A stretch of 64,000 bases of DNA, taken from NCBI GenBank assembly GCA_030149295.1, contig JASBRV010000072.1:17902-81901 (forward strand), in the 5' to 3' direction. Below the pieces are notes generated by a model, which had not been told where the DNA came from, ran no database searches, and saw only the letters and a program-made list of their open reading frames with translations. This DNA comes from Bacteriovoracales bacterium. Its GTDB lineage: Bacteria; Bdellovibrionota; Bacteriovoracia; Bacteriovoracales; Bacteriovoracaceae. Position numbers and translations under genes: made by a program. Shown one piece after another: positions 24,897 to 33,892 of this stretch (positions are counted from its first letter, which is position 1; each line of letters begins with the position of its first letter).

Positions 24897-25931
24897 TTAA
24901 GACTTTAATCGCCAGCCTATTTTCTGATCGGCCCAAAAGGGCACAATCACATTATTTCCAGGAACATGGACTTCTGAAGGCATAGTCCAAGATTCTTTGA
25001 CGAGTGTGATTTTTTCTTTATTGCGTGGAAGACCATAAAAGTCTGCCCCGTGATGGCTGGCAAACCCTTCCAATTTATCAAGAGCTCCAAGCTCTTCAAA
25101 AATATCTGTATAAAGCTCAATAGCAGCGGGCGCAGAATAGCAACCGGCACAACCACAAGCTGATTCTTTTTGGTCTTTCATATGCGGTGCCGAGTCTGTT
25201 CCTAAGAAGAACTTAGAAGACCCACTCGCCACCGCCTTGCGAAGAGCTTCCTGATGAGTGTTTCTTTTTAAGATGGGAAGGCAGTAATAGTGAGGCTTAA
25301 TTCCTCCCACCAACAGATCGTTACGATTAAGCATGAGATGCTGAGGAGTTAAGGTTGCAGCGACATTATCAGAACACCCGATAACAAAATCTGCAGCATC
25401 TTTGGTGGTAATATGCTCAAGAACCACTTTAAGAGTTGGATGTTTATGAATAATTCCTTGCAGATATTTTTCGATAAAAACTTTTTCTCGATCAAAAATA
25501 TCAATATCACCATCTGTTACTTCCCCATGAATGAGAAGAAGCATGCCACATTCATCCATCGCGGTAAAAACGGATTCCATTTTACTAATGTCATTAACAC
25601 CATTGCTTGAATTGGTTGTTGCCCCTGCAGGATAGAGCTTGGCGGCAAGAACCCCATGATCCCTGGCTTCTTTAATCTGAGCAGGAGTGGTGGCATTTGT
25701 TAAATAAAGAGTCACAAGTGGAGTGAAGTCACTTCCCTTGGGCCGATGCTCAAGAATTCTCTTTTCATAGGCCTTAGCTAATTCAGCATTCACGACAGGC
25801 GGAGTCAAGTTTGGCATGGCAATGGAGCGGCCAAACTGGCGAGCACTTGCAGAAACAGTTTCCGCAAGAATCTCGTGGTCGCGAAAATGAGCATGCCAGT
25901 CATCTGGCTTAGTGATGGTGATTTCTTTCAT
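24897..25931 (-). CDS. pyrC: Dihydroorotase, class II (PyrC)
   Basis: A 344-residue cytoplasmic enzyme for the third step of pyrimidine synthesis, the reversible closure of N-carbamoyl-aspartate to dihydroorotate. Zn ligands are visible in DDWHAHFRD (His13, His15), the carbamylated Lys in [13 protein letters not shown], His in LLIHGEV and VLEHITT, and Asp in LGTDSAPH. Length and the N-terminus [10 protein letters not shown] match E. coli PyrC. It converges with the desaturase gene, with two bases between the stops. Confidence 0.97.
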   Translation of the reverse strand: MKEITITKPDDWHAHFRDHEILAETVSASARQFGRSIAMPNLTPPVVNAELAKAYEKRILEHRPKGSDFTPLVTLYLTNATTPAQIKEARDHGVLAAKLYPAGATTNSSNGVNDISKMESVFTAMDECGMLLLIHGEVTDGDIDIFDREKVFIEKYLQGIIHKHPTLKVVLEHITTKDAADFVIGCSDNVAATLTPQHLMLNRNDLLVGGIKPHYYCLPILKRNTHQEALRKAVASGSSKFFLGTDSAPHMKDQKESACGCAGCYSAPAAIELYTDIFEELGALDKLEGFASHHGADFYGLPRNKEKITLVKESWTMPSEVHVPGNNVIVPFWADQKIGWRLKS

Positions 25932-25971
25932 AAATCTAATCTATCACAAAGAAGAAAAGAGAAGAAGCCTC

Positions 25972-27309
25972 TTATGACTTCTCAAAGCGGTTCATAATAA
26001 CAGCTGCACTTAAATCCCCTGCGACATTTAACACAGTTCTGCACATATCAAGAATACGATCCACTCCTACAATAAGCATCACCCCATGAGAAGGAATTCC
26101 TACACTTGTAAGGATGGTGGCTAAAATGGCAATGCCAACCCCTGGAGTACCAGGAGCTCCCACTGCAGAAAGTGTCGCTGTTAACACAACAAGAGAAATT
26201 TGGGACAGACTCAAGTCCACTTGAAAAACCTGAGCTAAAAAGGCGGTAGCTACACCTTGATAAAGAGCTGTACCACCCATATTGATGGTTGTGCCTAAAG
26301 GAACGATGAACTGAGAAATTGAAGAGCGTACATTAAGTTTTTTCTCAGCTGTCTCAATGGTTAAAGGCATCACTGAGGCAGAACTTGAAGTTGAAAAGGC
26401 CAATAAAAGGACTTCTCTTGTATCACTAAGAAACTTAAAGATAGGTGTTTTTCCAAGGACTCGCACTAAAAGAAGATAAAAAATCATTAAAACAAAAAGT
26501 CCACCTAAGACCGTGAGCACATAAATACCCAAGCCAAAAAGTGCTTTCGTCCCCAATTGAGAGATCAAGCGTGCCGTCAATCCAAAAACAGCAAAAGGAG
26601 CGAGGCGCATGGCCCAGCTAATCACAACCATCGAAATTTTTTGGAAGGTATTAAGAAGGGAAACTAAAGGCTGAGCCTCTTCGTCTCTTAGACTCATGAG
26701 AGCTACTCCCAGAAATAAGGCAAGTAATACAACTTGCAACATCTCTCCCCCAACTAAAACAGAAAAAGGATTGGAGGGAATGATGCCACTTATCATCTCC
26801 TCAACTCTCAGTTTTCCCTCGGATACGGGTGCGTGAGAAAGAGGTTGAGACATATCGAGCTTTGCGATTAGAGAGGAGTCAATAAAGGTTCCAGGTTTAA
26901 CAAGAAAGGCGACGGCAAATCCAATGATGACAGCACATATTGTTGTCAAAATATAAAACACCAATGTCTTTAAACCTAGAGATTTTAACTTTTGAATACT
27001 ATCACTGCCAATAATTCCTAAAACAACTGAGGCAAAAACTAGAGGAATAACCACTAATTTCACTAATCCTAAAAAAAGTTGGCCCGGAAGCGCCATCCAA
27101 TTGGTCACCGTCTTAGCCGTTGCAGTGGAGATGAGCCCCATTTCCTCGCCAAGAAGATATCCAGCCACAATCCCCAGAATTAATGAGAATATAATTTTGA
27201 CCCAAAGCTTTCCTTGCACATAACGATCAAGTCCACGACCAAGATCTCTTATGGCCTTACTTCCGAGTCTCGCAAATTGAAAAGGACTAAAGCTTTCTAA
27301 CCTCATCAT
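25972..27309 (-). CDS. Dicarboxylate/glutamate:cation symporter (DAACS family)
   Basis: A 445-residue inner-membrane transporter of the GltP/DctA family. The re-entrant loop HP1 has the serine-rich signature AFSTSSSASVMPLT, TM7 has GTTINMGGTALYQG, and HP2 has VGAPGTPGVGIAIL. The C-terminus DRILDMCRTVLNVAGD contains the substrate-binding Asp and Asn of this family (DxxxxMxRTxxNVxGD). It would take up glutamate, aspartate or C4-dicarboxylates with Na+ or H+. The N-terminal 35 residues are a slightly long cytoplasmic extension. The GDT1-like gene ends directly upstream. Confidence 0.93.
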   Translation of the reverse strand: MMRLESFSPFQFARLGSKAIRDLGRGLDRYVQGKLWVKIIFSLILGIVAGYLLGEEMGLISTATAKTVTNWMALPGQLFLGLVKLVVIPLVFASVVLGIIGSDSIQKLKSLGLKTLVFYILTTICAVIIGFAVAFLVKPGTFIDSSLIAKLDMSQPLSHAPVSEGKLRVEEMISGIIPSNPFSVLVGGEMLQVVLLALFLGVALMSLRDEEAQPLVSLLNTFQKISMVVISWAMRLAPFAVFGLTARLISQLGTKALFGLGIYVLTVLGGLFVLMIFYLLLVRVLGKTPIFKFLSDTREVLLLAFSTSSSASVMPLTIETAEKKLNVRSSISQFIVPLGTTINMGGTALYQGVATAFLAQVFQVDLSLSQISLVVLTATLSAVGAPGTPGVGIAILATILTSVGIPSHGVMLIVGVDRILDMCRTVLNVAGDLSAAVIMNRFEKS

Positions 27310-27315
27310 TTATTC

Positions 27316-27585
27316 CTATTTTGAAAAGATAGTCCAAAATCCGAATCCAATAAAAAGGGTCCCACTGAGATATTTAATATGCTTGGGATTCATAACGTCT
27401 CCTAAGAATTTTCCAGCAATCACTCCCAAGACCCCTGCCAAAGAAAGGGCCAGGACTACTGCAAGCATCACAGAAAAAGTGGATTTTGTATTTGCCGAAG
27501 CCGCTAAGGCAGCAAATTGGGTTTTATCACCAAGTTCCGCTATAAAAATAACCATAAACGTAGAAGCAAACACTTTCCAATCCAT
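27316..27585 (-). CDS. Half-size GDT1/TMEM165 (UPF0016) family membrane protein
   Basis: An 89-residue protein with three hydrophobic segments and one copy of the family signature E-x-G-D-K-T (AELGDKTQFAAL, residues 16-27). Full-size family members have two such halves and exchange Mn2+ or Ca2+ for H+. A one-motif protein would have to form a dimer to complete the ion site, as half-size bacterial members are thought to do; no second half is encoded next to it here. It is followed after 6 bases by the dicarboxylate symporter and so likely shares its transcript. Confidence 0.85.
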   Translation of the reverse strand: MDWKVFASTFMVIFIAELGDKTQFAALAASANTKSTFSVMLAVVLALSLAGVLGVIAGKFLGDVMNPKHIKYLSGTLFIGFGFWTIFSK

Positions 27586-27668
27586 AATTATGACCCTTTC
27601 ACTAATATCGAGTTTAAAATAACTATAGTAAATTTTTAACAGTCCTTCAAAATTCTCTTTTGGTGAAC

Positions 27669-27875
27669 TTAGCCACTTATAGGCAAGTGAAAGCTGAGAA
27701 GAAAATGATTTTTCGCACCCTTTTCAATCGGCCAAACTTCTTCTTCACCATTGTGGCGTTTTAAAAGAACCCACTCTTCAGTGTGGGCTAGAATTTCACA
27801 GGGATAATTTTCTGGATCGAGCCATTCGTAAGACTTTGATAATGCCGTCAGTGCAAGTGTATTGAGATCAGTCAT
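27669..27875 (-). CDS. Small protein of unknown function
   Basis: A 68-residue soluble protein with a very strong SD (AAAGGAGG) 4-5 bases before the ATG, which is the main reason to accept it. It is acidic and rich in Trp (YEWLDPENY, EEWVLLKRHNGEEEVWPIEKG), with a probable small beta-sheet. No family is recognised. It stands alone between the GDT1-like gene and the lipoprotein at 27989. Confidence 0.7.
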   Translation of the reverse strand: MTDLNTLALTALSKSYEWLDPENYPCEILAHTEEWVLLKRHNGEEEVWPIEKGAKNHFLLSFHLPISG

Positions 27876-27988
27876 TGATCCTCCTTTGTCACTTACCTAT
27901 TAAGCAATAGAGAGGCCAATATATCTGTGCTTTTTGAACCTAAATCCCAAGACTTAGCAAAAGTAGTGTCACTATGCCTGATCATGCG

Positions 27989-28819
27989 TTAAGGAATGTT
28001 TACAATCCTATAACCCATACCCCCTCGCTCATCGCGGACCACGACGACGGCAACAAAAGGACCCTCTCCTGGAGCTGTTTCAAATTTCACCGAATCATTT
28101 TCGGCTACCTTTCCAGCACTAAGTTTCGCCTTAGATACATACCACGCTAGTTCATAACTCTCCGTCAACGTTGCCAATGTACCATTAGAATAAAAAGCCT
28201 GATAGGTTTCCTCATCCGTTAAATTATTAATAGTAAGAGTATCATTAATCACTGGAAGCCCTGTAAGAGTCGCTCCGTTGAGTAAGATTTGAGGATTGTT
28301 AGGATTACTATTTTTTGTTCCTCTATTGGAGACAATAATGGTTTTAAAAGCGCGAACCTCTGTGCCTGCGACATTAAAACGAAAAACCACAACATAACCC
28401 TTACCATTTGTTTGTTGAATTGTATTGGCACCGCTTAGGGTGTTGGCAGGAATGGAGATGGCGTAACTTGTGCTACCAAGACCTGTGAAGCTAGATCCAA
28501 AGTCCGCAGACACACTGAAGTCAACTGAAAAAGAAGTCGCTGCTGTAGCACCGGACACTCCTTCACAAGTTGGCTCCGCACCGAGAGCAATTCCTGGATC
28601 GGGACAAGCGCGATAGGTGCCCGAGATAGTACGACCAGCGCCATTCACATCAGAGAGCAAAAGCTGAAGGTTAACGGTATCACCAGGAGCTGCCTCTGGA
28701 TTATTGGCGAGAATGCCTAAAACGCGAAAGCCTTGTAAGGTCTCAACACGTGGCAAATCATCATTGCCACAGCCCCATAAAAGAATCACTGAAAAAATTA
28801 GTGGTAAAATCTCTTTCAT
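27989..28819 (-). CDS. Lipoprotein encoded with the TonB-dependent receptor
   Basis: A 276-residue predicted lipoprotein with lipobox LWGC (Cys17). The mature part is Gly/Thr/Asn-rich and looks all-beta, possibly two Ig-like domains (about residues 30-150 and 170-276), with one Cys pair (ACPDPG, TCEG). Its ATG overlaps the receptor stop (TAATG), so it is translationally coupled to the receptor. It probably sits at the outer membrane and helps the receptor capture its ligand, as SusD-like or other receptor-linked lipoproteins do, but it is not SusD-like in sequence. Confidence 0.85.
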   Translation of the reverse strand: MKEILPLIFSVILLWGCGNDDLPRVETLQGFRVLGILANNPEAAPGDTVNLQLLLSDVNGAGRTISGTYRACPDPGIALGAEPTCEGVSGATAATSFSVDFSVSADFGSSFTGLGSTSYAISIPANTLSGANTIQQTNGKGYVVVFRFNVAGTEVRAFKTIIVSNRGTKNSNPNNPQILLNGATLTGLPVINDTLTINNLTDEETYQAFYSNGTLATLTESYELAWYVSKAKLSAGKVAENDSVKFETAPGEGPFVAVVVVRDERGGMGYRIVNIP

Positions 28820-31020
28820 TAGAAAACCCCCTTCACACCAAAGGTCGGTAAAATAGGAAGACCATCATCTTCCACAGATGTTGAGTAATCATAGGCAAAG
28901 TCCACACCTTCACCATTACTTCGATTAAGCACGTTTTGAATGTCCACATACCAAGAGAGAATCCAGGTATCATAGACGGTCTTTCTCTCCACTCTAAAGT
29001 CAAGTTGCTGAAAGGCGGACACCCTCTCTGAAAAGAAGTTCCCTCGAACGGGAATATAAACGTCGTTATTACTATCAAAGATACCTTGGCGCACAGGTGT
29101 GTAAGGATTTCCTGTAACAATACGAAAACGCCCCGAAAAACTCCAACGATCGAGATCGTAGGCACCAATTAAATTAAAGTTATGAGTTTGATCAAATTGC
29201 GCAGGAAACTCTCCTTGGCCGGGAATGGTTCGCCTACTATCAAGATAGGTATAAACGAGTTGACCACTCCAAGGGCCCTTTCGATAATTGGCCTGAACTT
29301 CCATACCCAAAATTTTTCCCGTTCCCGTGTTGTTATAAATATCATTTTGATCTGGAATAACAAGGTTATCGAGGTCTTTATAAAAGAAGTTATTGACGAC
29401 ACTAAGGCCCCCTTCTCCCTCTTCAAAAAAGTCTCTCTCCCAACCGAGCGTGTAATGAGTCGAGCGAGGAGAGGTGATATTCGGATTACCATACTCCGCA
29501 CTCACCTCTTGAGGTTCAGGCGCCTGAGTATAAAGACCAGCGGAGAGGTTAAGCTTTAATTTATCAGACCACTGATAAATAATTTGTCCTCGCGGTTGGG
29601 CGATAAATTCTTTTGTTTGAGAAAAATAATCAAAACGCATATTAGGGCTAATCGTAAGCTTTTCAGTTGCTTGAAAGTTGTAACGCCAGTAAGGGCCAAT
29701 ATTGAGATCACTATTATCGATACTAAAGCGGCGCTCCTCTCCTGAGGAAAAGGGATTATCCACTCCTCCCTGATTAAAGCGAGAAGGAAGACTCAATGAA
29801 ACTTTCGCATTATCAAGCTCATTATCAAGACCAATGAAGAGTTTATGCCTTTCATCAAACTCATGAACAAGCTCAGATCGTTGGGTGATGACGTCTCTAT
29901 CGAGATCAAAAAATTGAGATCCAATATTAAAATAAACTTTATCTTGTCCAATTCCTAAAGAATGAGTCGTGGTCGTGCGATCACTGAGTCTTCCCGTGAG
30001 CCTAGGAATGAAGCGAAAGAACTCCGTCGTATTGGCCAAGCCTCCTCGAAGGGCGGGGTCATCGCCAAATGCCCGATCAACAATGAACTCGATTTCATCG
30101 CGGCTATAAACAAAGGTGTTATCGTAAGTCCACGTGTCACTAAGCTTCTTTCTATAAAGACCAGTGATATCTCCATAAACGGGAGCAGAAGATATATTAA
30201 TGTCCTCCTCTTCTTCCGTGGCAAGTTTTAAGACCTGACCAATATAAGAGTAGCGCCCTGAAATTAAAAAAGAGCGTTTATCATCAATCGGTCCCTCTGA
30301 TACTGCTCCAACATTAAGAAGATCAACATAGGCCGTATTGGTGATCTTATCTTCACGCGGAGCCTTGGTCTCAAGATTGATAATCCCTCCAATGGCACGA
30401 GAATACTCTGGTCCATAACCACTAGGGCGAAGCTCCACTCGATCAACTGCTTGAGGAGCAACAACCGACGCAAGACCACCGAAGTGAAAGATGATGGGAA
30501 CAAAGTGGCCGTTAATGAGGTAGCCCGTATCATCAGGGGAAGCTCCTTGAACGACCACCTGAGCACTACCACCACTTTGAGCTACTCCAGGTAGATTTTG
30601 TGCCGCCCGAACGGGGTCTCCACCAAAACTTCCCGGCATATTGATAAAGTCTTCCTGTTTGAGCGCCTTCATTTGAGCGTCTCTTTTGGGAGCTTTAGAA
30701 ACAACGGTGGTCACGAAGTCACTATAGCGAATCTTTTCAAGATAAAGTTTGAGCTCTGGCGTTTGACAGTCAATTTCCTCTTCCAGCTTCTTATAGCCCG
30801 TGAGATTGACGATAATACGACACTGTCCCTCACTTTCCTTTGCCTTTTGAAAAGAAAATTTTCCATCCTCTTCCGTGACGGCTTTTTCTTTTGCTGGCAG
30901 GAGAAAAACATTTGTGCCTTTGAGGGGAATTTTTGTTCCTCTCTCTAAAAGTACCCCTTCTATGGCCATGGCATTGGTCATTAAAAAGATTAACAAACTG
31001 CTCAATGTCTTTTTCATCAT
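28819..31020 (-). CDS. TonB-dependent outer-membrane receptor with carboxypeptidase-regulatory-like N-domain
   Basis: A 733-residue outer-membrane protein. Order: signal peptide (about 1-19), a CarboxypepD_reg-like beta-sandwich (about 20-95, IEGVLLERGTKIPL...), a possible TonB box (SDFVTTVV, near 110), a plug domain (about 120-225, with VQGASPDDTGYLINGHFVPI and RPSGYGPEYSRAIGGIINLET), and a 22-strand-type barrel with many aromatic-ended strands, ending in GVKGVF. The second ATG (31017) has the better SD spacing. It lies in one operon with exbB, exbD, tonB and a lipoprotein, so it has a dedicated energy supply. The ligand is unknown. Confidence 0.93.
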   Translation of the reverse strand: MMKKTLSSLLIFLMTNAMAIEGVLLERGTKIPLKGTNVFLLPAKEKAVTEEDGKFSFQKAKESEGQCRIIVNLTGYKKLEEEIDCQTPELKLYLEKIRYSDFVTTVVSKAPKRDAQMKALKQEDFINMPGSFGGDPVRAAQNLPGVAQSGGSAQVVVQGASPDDTGYLINGHFVPIIFHFGGLASVVAPQAVDRVELRPSGYGPEYSRAIGGIINLETKAPREDKITNTAYVDLLNVGAVSEGPIDDKRSFLISGRYSYIGQVLKLATEEEEDINISSAPVYGDITGLYRKKLSDTWTYDNTFVYSRDEIEFIVDRAFGDDPALRGGLANTTEFFRFIPRLTGRLSDRTTTTHSLGIGQDKVYFNIGSQFFDLDRDVITQRSELVHEFDERHKLFIGLDNELDNAKVSLSLPSRFNQGGVDNPFSSGEERRFSIDNSDLNIGPYWRYNFQATEKLTISPNMRFDYFSQTKEFIAQPRGQIIYQWSDKLKLNLSAGLYTQAPEPQEVSAEYGNPNITSPRSTHYTLGWERDFFEEGEGGLSVVNNFFYKDLDNLVIPDQNDIYNNTGTGKILGMEVQANYRKGPWSGQLVYTYLDSRRTIPGQGEFPAQFDQTHNFNLIGAYDLDRWSFSGRFRIVTGNPYTPVRQGIFDSNNDVYIPVRGNFFSERVSAFQQLDFRVERKTVYDTWILSWYVDIQNVLNRSNGEGVDFAYDYSTSVEDDGLPILPTFGVKGVF

Positions 31021-31034
31021 TAATTCCTAACTTC

Positions 31035-31700
31035 CTAATTCTCAAGCACAAAGCGCAAAGTGTAGCGAATTCTGACCGCCACATTCTCTCCTTCCATGGT
31101 CGCTGGCTTAAATTTAAATTTTTTCATAGCAAGAACTGCAGGCGCTCTAAAAATCTCATCACCTTCGATGACTTTCACTTGGCGTACCTCGCCCTTTCCA
31201 TCAATAAGAACACTTAACACAACACTTCCCTCTTTTCGCTCATCTTTTGCCTCTTCAGGATACTGAGGCCTCACTTCCGAGAGGACTTGGGGCATTTGAG
31301 AGACCAAATACTCTTCCGTTGGTGTCGGAAGGGCATCCACGTCATCTTTTTTAAGAACCTTCTTATCCACCTCTTTGGCAAGGGTATTCCCTTTTTTAAA
31401 ATCAATTCCCTCTTTTGAGTTTTCGGTATTAGAGTTTCGAGAAGCACCGTAGACCTGACGAACAACTTTCTTCTTTTTGATGGGATTTGGTTTGGGGGTG
31501 TTAATCGATTTCACCACCACAGGCTTCTTCTTTTCAATTTCTTTTAAAGGGGCAGGATCATCTGGGACAGATAATTCGATGGGTACTTCTAGGACTTCCT
31601 TTTTCTTTGAAAAGCTCAAGTTACTAAGATAGACACTTCCCAAAAAGAGAAGGGCAAGACCTAAGTGAATACCTAAAGACTGACCCCAGCTCGCTGTCAC
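31035..31700 (-). CDS. tonB: TonB-like energy transducer
   Basis: A 221-residue protein with a single N-terminal membrane anchor (about residues 8-27), a Pro/Lys-rich periplasmic linker (KEIEKKKPVVVKSINTPKPNP) and a C-terminal TonB domain (about 135-221: VRPQYPEEAKDERKEGSVVLSV, then FRAPAVLAMKKFKFKPA). It starts at a GTG overlapping the exbD stop (GTGA). It passes the proton-motive force harvested by ExbB/ExbD to the receptor at 28819-31020, whose gene begins 14 bases downstream. Confidence 0.93.
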   Translation of the reverse strand: MTASWGQSLGIHLGLALLFLGSVYLSNLSFSKKKEVLEVPIELSVPDDPAPLKEIEKKKPVVVKSINTPKPNPIKKKKVVRQVYGASRNSNTENSKEGIDFKKGNTLAKEVDKKVLKKDDVDALPTPTEEYLVSQMPQVLSEVRPQYPEEAKDERKEGSVVLSVLIDGKGEVRQVKVIEGDEIFRAPAVLAMKKFKFKPATMEGENVAVRIRYTLRFVLEN

Positions 31701-32125
31701 TCATTCGTTCCTTTTGCTTCCTCATTAACCCTCTCCACTTGAAGAGCGAAACGATTGAGATTATTTTGCTTAAGAAGATCGATAAACTTTACAAGCTCCC
31801 CATGACGAGAATCAACATCGGCCATAATCATAAAACGTGTTTCAGGATCATATTGAGTAAGAGCCTCTCTCAAACTCTGATCCGTTTGAATTTTGCCATT
31901 AAGAAGAACTTGACCACTTTTGGTTATGGCGACCCCTACTTGATCCCCTTCACCTGCAAGATCTGAGGTAAGTGTTTTTGGTAATTTAACCTTTAAACTT
32001 TCTTTAATCATGGCCGGTGCTGTCACCATGAAGATCACGAGAAGAACCAAAACCACATCCACAAAGGGAGTGATATTGATGTCATTAATTTCCCCGTCTC
32101 CGTCACCCTGAAGATTAGCCGCCAT
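31697..32125 (-). CDS. exbD: ExbD-family proton channel subunit
   Basis: A 142-residue protein with one membrane helix near the N-terminus containing the essential Asp (NITPFVDVVLVLLVIFMV, the D in FVDV) and a small periplasmic domain. This matches ExbD/TolR. SD GGAGG precedes the ATG. It overlaps tonB by four bases and follows exbB by two. With ExbB it forms the proton-driven motor that energises the TonB protein encoded next. Confidence 0.95.
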   Translation of the reverse strand: MAANLQGDGDGEINDINITPFVDVVLVLLVIFMVTAPAMIKESLKVKLPKTLTSDLAGEGDQVGVAITKSGQVLLNGKIQTDQSLREALTQYDPETRFMIMADVDSRHGELVKFIDLLKQNNLNRFALQVERVNEEAKGTNE

Positions 32126-32127
32126 GA

Positions 32128-32712
32128 CTAGGCCTCCTTGCGATAAATGAGATAGGAGTCTTTCAGAGTGACCAACTGTTGAGAAAGGCCCTTCACCTTT
32201 CTATTAAAATAGTTAAAAGCGATAACAGCGGGAATGGCAACGATAAGCCCTACAGCAGTCAAAATCAAAGCCTCCGCCAATGAGAACATCACCGCATTGG
32301 TGCCGCCACCACCTTCAGAAAGTTTCCCGAAGCTGACAATGATCCCCATGACCGTTCCAAGAAGACCGATAAAAGGCGTTGTTGAACCAAGCGTTCCCAG
32401 CACCGGGAGACCTCTTTGTGCATGTCCATTGAAGCGATTGAGAAAAATTTGAAAGATTTGATCACGATCACCTTTGTCTTCCATGGATTTAATTTCATTG
32501 AGGGACTCAGCGAGTTCACCGTTTAACTTTTTAACTTCACTTTCAAACTCATTAGTTTTACCAGCTTTTAAAAGCGAGAGAAGATTATCAATGGGAAGAA
32601 TATTCGAAAGGAAAAAGCGACGTCGCTCTATCATGATCTGAACCGACCAAATAGAAAGACCAATCAGACCAACAAGAATAAGTCGTGCCATCCATTCAAA
32701 GAGTAAGATCAC
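32128..32712 (-). CDS. exbB: ExbB/MotA/TolQ-family proton channel subunit
   Basis: About 194 residues with three membrane segments. PVLGTLGSTTPFIGLLGTVMGII and the later ALILTAVGLIVAIPAVIAFNYF are the conserved ExbB/TolQ helices. The start is taken at a GTG (32712) with a strong SD, GGAGGA, 5 bases upstream; a GTG at 32724 lies within that SD region and is less likely. It is the first gene of the exbB-exbD-tonB-receptor-lipoprotein operon. The promoter should lie in 32713-32803; no Fur box was recognised there. Confidence 0.93.
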   Translation of the reverse strand: MILLFEWMARLILVGLIGLSIWSVQIMIERRRFFLSNILPIDNLLSLLKAGKTNEFESEVKKLNGELAESLNEIKSMEDKGDRDQIFQIFLNRFNGHAQRGLPVLGTLGSTTPFIGLLGTVMGIIVSFGKLSEGGGGTNAVMFSLAEALILTAVGLIVAIPAVIAFNYFNRKVKGLSQQLVTLKDSYLIYRKEA

Positions 32713-32803
32713 AGTGTCCTCCACGAAAAATATTGAAGAACCTATTAAATTCGATAATTTAGGCTTTGAAAAGGAGACGAGAGTACTGGTCTAACAACTT
32801 GCG

Positions 32804-33874
32804 CTACGCATCCTTTAATTTAATGGAAAACTTCTCTCTAAAAAGATGAACCTCTTTTTCAAGCTTTGCTCTATCTCTTGATTGAAAGATAAAATGGGCC
32901 TGCTCTTTTCCCACGCCGTCGCGAACCCCGACAATGTCTCCCACCTCAGCTTTAATCTTATGAGCTACCAGTGTTTCCAAGTCGCTGATGTTATCCTTAG
33001 CCCGAATTTCCTCCACCTCACCAGCACCCGGATGATAAATAATAGTAGCCGCATGCATTCCTTGACTTTGAAGCTCCCCAACTTCTTCTCCTAAGTGCAG
33101 CTTTACATACAGCTCCCACGGCTTAATTCCATGGGCCTTCTCCATCAGGGTCATAATATGCCCACCTGGTGGCCTCAGTGCCACTTCACCAAAAACCACC
33201 CCCTCCTCCGTCAAATATACTTCAAGGTGCGTGATACCTTCTTGGACGCGGTAGGTCTTAATCACCTTTTCATTCACTTCCAACACTTCTCTAAGCTTAT
33301 CCTTATCAAGACAGCTTGGGACAATATTGATCACCCCCAATTCTTGATAATAAGTCGTTGAGGTGAACTTGATTTCACCATTTTCAATAAAACTCTCAAC
33401 ACTCATCTCTTTTGCATGAAAAACAAAACTCTCAATTAGCTGATCAGATGTAGAATAAATGGGCTCGGGTGAAGAAAAAATCCTCTGCCCTTTTCCACCA
33501 GAATTATTTCTATCTTTGACAACGACTTTGTTTCCCAATTTTTGATAGATTTCTTCACTTGAAAGACCGGTGCCCCCTCTAAAAAAAACAGTTACGGGAA
33601 TTCCCTTTTCTTTAGCAAATTCCTTCATGGCAAGCTTATCGGAGCAAAGTTCAATGGTTCGTGGAGGGATAATCTTTAACCCCAAAGCCTCTCTTACGAT
33701 ATTTGCTAATACAACGGTTCCTTCCCCAGAAGCTAAGACATGGGAAAACTCACTTGTATCCTTTGGCATATCTTCAGGATAAATTTTGCAGACATAATAA
33801 GAAATTCGCATGTCTTTTAAGGCTTTAACTAACCCCTTTCTTCTTCCAAGAACCAGTATATTAACTTTATCCAT
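32804..33874 (-). CDS. ATP-grasp amidoligase-type enzyme of unknown substrate
   Basis: A 356-residue protein with the ATP-grasp fold: preATP-grasp Rossmann start (NILVLGRRKGLVKAL), ATP-binding lysines (CSDKLAMKEFAKEKGIPV and KVVVKDRNNSGGKGQ), and the metal-binding GEVALRPPGGH near residue 245. It resembles carbamoyl-phosphate-synthase-like ATP-grasp ligases, which join a carboxylate to an amine through an acyl-phosphate. SD AGGAAA precedes the ATG. It follows the GNAT-C39 gene by 18 bases on the same strand, so the two are co-transcribed. The context with a RimK-like ligase suggests peptide or amino-acid conjugate synthesis. A 17-base match to the family A repeat core lies inside it (33224-33240). 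Confidence 0.85.
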   Translation of the reverse strand: MDKVNILVLGRRKGLVKALKDMRISYYVCKIYPEDMPKDTSEFSHVLASGEGTVVLANIVREALGLKIIPPRTIELCSDKLAMKEFAKEKGIPVTVFFRGGTGLSSEEIYQKLGNKVVVKDRNNSGGKGQRIFSSPEPIYSTSDQLIESFVFHAKEMSVESFIENGEIKFTSTTYYQELGVINIVPSCLDKDKLREVLEVNEKVIKTYRVQEGITHLEVYLTEEGVVFGEVALRPPGGHIMTLMEKAHGIKPWELYVKLHLGEEVGELQSQGMHAATIIYHPGAGEVEEIRAKDNISDLETLVAHKIKAEVGDIVGVRDGVGKEQAHFIFQSRDRAKLEKEVHLFREKFSIKLKDA

Positions 33875-33892
33875 AAAGCTTTCCTGTGTTAT

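Noticed and set aside
30598..31217. Overlapping + strand frames opposite the TonB receptor and TonB genes
   Set aside because: The reverse strand encodes well-recognised TonB system proteins; the + frames have no family features.
32713..32803. Fur box upstream of the exbB-tonB-receptor operon
   Set aside because: The gap is AT-rich but I could not find a convincing 19-bp Fur-type palindrome, so iron control is not claimed.
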